Source: Batkoa obscura (lineage: Eukaryota; Entomophthoromycota; Entomophthoromycetes; Entomophthorales; Batkoaceae). Taken from it: DNA of 33,348 nt. A model generated the notes under the pieces. That model was not told where the DNA came from. It worked only from the letters and a program-made list of their open reading frames with translations, and made no database searches. The stretch is from NCBI GenBank assembly GCA_030770535.1, contig JASVEC010000195.1, positions 1 to 33,348 on the forward strand, given 5' to 3'. Of the stretch, positions 32,601 to 33,348 are shown piece by piece. A program made the position numbers and the translations under genes. Each line of letters begins with the position of its first letter. Position 1 is the first letter of the stretch.

Positions 32601-33348
32601 AGCATTAGTTGTGAATCGTATCAATGATTTAATAGTTATTTGATAAATCTATAAAATATTTAGTGAAAGAAATACTAACGTATCAAATAAACACTTTTTA
32701 ATTATTAAAACAAGATTAGATCAAACACTTTAGATTGATATAGAATAAAATAAAACACATACATGATAAGGATACATAGTATATTTAATATTTAATTTTC
32801 TATTTTTGTATTGCTTAAAAGTTCTACTGTTTAATGAAATGGCTTACATCTTAAGATCATTGCCAAATTAAACTTAATGTGTGCTGTCTAACAAAATAGC
32901 TAGCTATTTTAGTTTTTAGCTCTATAGTTTTTTTATTTGTATTAATATGCAAAAACGTCAGGGTAAACGACCATTAGGGTAAAAGCTATAATCGGATATT
33001 TGTTTAACCTACTAAAAAACAAACTCAATTGGTTATTTCTATCGCGGGATTATTTTTAGTTTTAAGCCGAAAAAATAGAACAAATTATCAAAATCATTGA
33101 ATTCATTTGCAATAAAATCCCGATAAAGACAATATTCGAGTATTTCATACTTAAATAAATTTGTTTACTTTTCAATACTAAATTTAAAAAAAATACTCTT
33201 ATCTGAATTTTCAAAAAAAACATTGAACTTTTTTGATACATGACCATTGATCCATTAATAATACAAACTACGCACTTAATAATAATATAACTTTACCCTT
33301 AATTTCGCTCAGTGGAACTCCGCCTTTTAAGCATCTAAGCTTCTTATT
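32601..33348. other. gene-poor right end of the window
   Basis: About 750 bp. A 61-codon open frame on the minus strand (33062-33247) lies in Ile/Leu/Lys-rich, AT-rich DNA with no recognisable domain, and I do not support it as a gene. The last 110 bp contain slightly more GC-rich sequence that may belong to something outside the window. Confidence 0.35.

Noticed and set aside
33062-33247. Possible transposase remnant near the right edge
   Set aside because: A few residues looked transposase-like, but there is no DDE/D motif, terminal repeat or consistent frame.

Overview
The window is strongly AT-rich nuclear DNA from an intron-bearing fungus. The evidence is the gene set (siderophore-type MFS transporter, fungal-type gamma-butyrobetaine dioxygenase, ALYREF/Yra1-type export factor, secreted GMC oxidoreductase) and many short introns, mostly 41-153 nt, with GTAAGT-like donors, TACTAA-like branch sites and YAG acceptors. 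TAA and TGA both act as stops, so the code looks standard. A full-length FNIP and up to 12 introns per gene argue against a Saccharomyces-type yeast. An early-diverging (Mucoromycota-like) fungus is my inference and is not proven.

Left half (1 to about 16,070): compact housekeeping genes with many introns. In order: the 3' end of a Vta1-like ESCRT regulator (+); a gamma-butyrobetaine dioxygenase (-) divergent from VPS53 of the GARP complex (+, 11 exons); VPS53 convergent, 24 bp between stops, with a 13-exon folliculin-interacting protein (FNIP/Lst4 type, -); a DUF2306-like membrane protein (+); a 1.6 kb gap; a one-exon ALYREF/Yra1/Mlo3 protein (-); then a tight minus-strand run of an SLC35F-type transporter (6 exons), an FHIT/Aph1 histidine-triad hydrolase (6 exons, one only 5 nt long), the twin-Cx9C factor COA4 and MsrA.

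Right half (about 16,490 to 33,348): a different landscape. Large intronless genes for membrane transport and redox chemistry (siderophore-type MFS, secreted GMC oxidoreductase, UNC93-like MFS, monocarboxylate-type MFS) sit in long spacers with gene relics. Eleven copies of one short (about 98 bp) non-autonomous inverted-repeat element with 4-bp target duplications are scattered here; I found none in the first 16.4 kb. One copy interrupts the siderophore-type transporter and one lies inside a decayed Ayr1-like short-chain dehydrogenase. The monocarboxylate-type transporter carries a one-base frameshift. This half looks like an accessory, possibly subtelomeric or horizontally derived block under decay.

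How the genes relate: the left-half genes cover endosome/Golgi traffic (Vta1-like, VPS53), TORC1 nutrient signalling (FNIP), mitochondrial function (COA4, probably the dioxygenase), mRNA export (ALYREF) and repair of oxidised protein (MsrA), with no sign of a shared pathway. The right-half genes would suit uptake and extracellular oxidation, but no biosynthetic core enzyme is present, so a metabolite cluster is not shown. The most noteworthy items are the 5-nt microexon in the FHIT gene, the short element family with its gene insertion, and the sharp change of gene architecture near position 16.1-16.5 kb.
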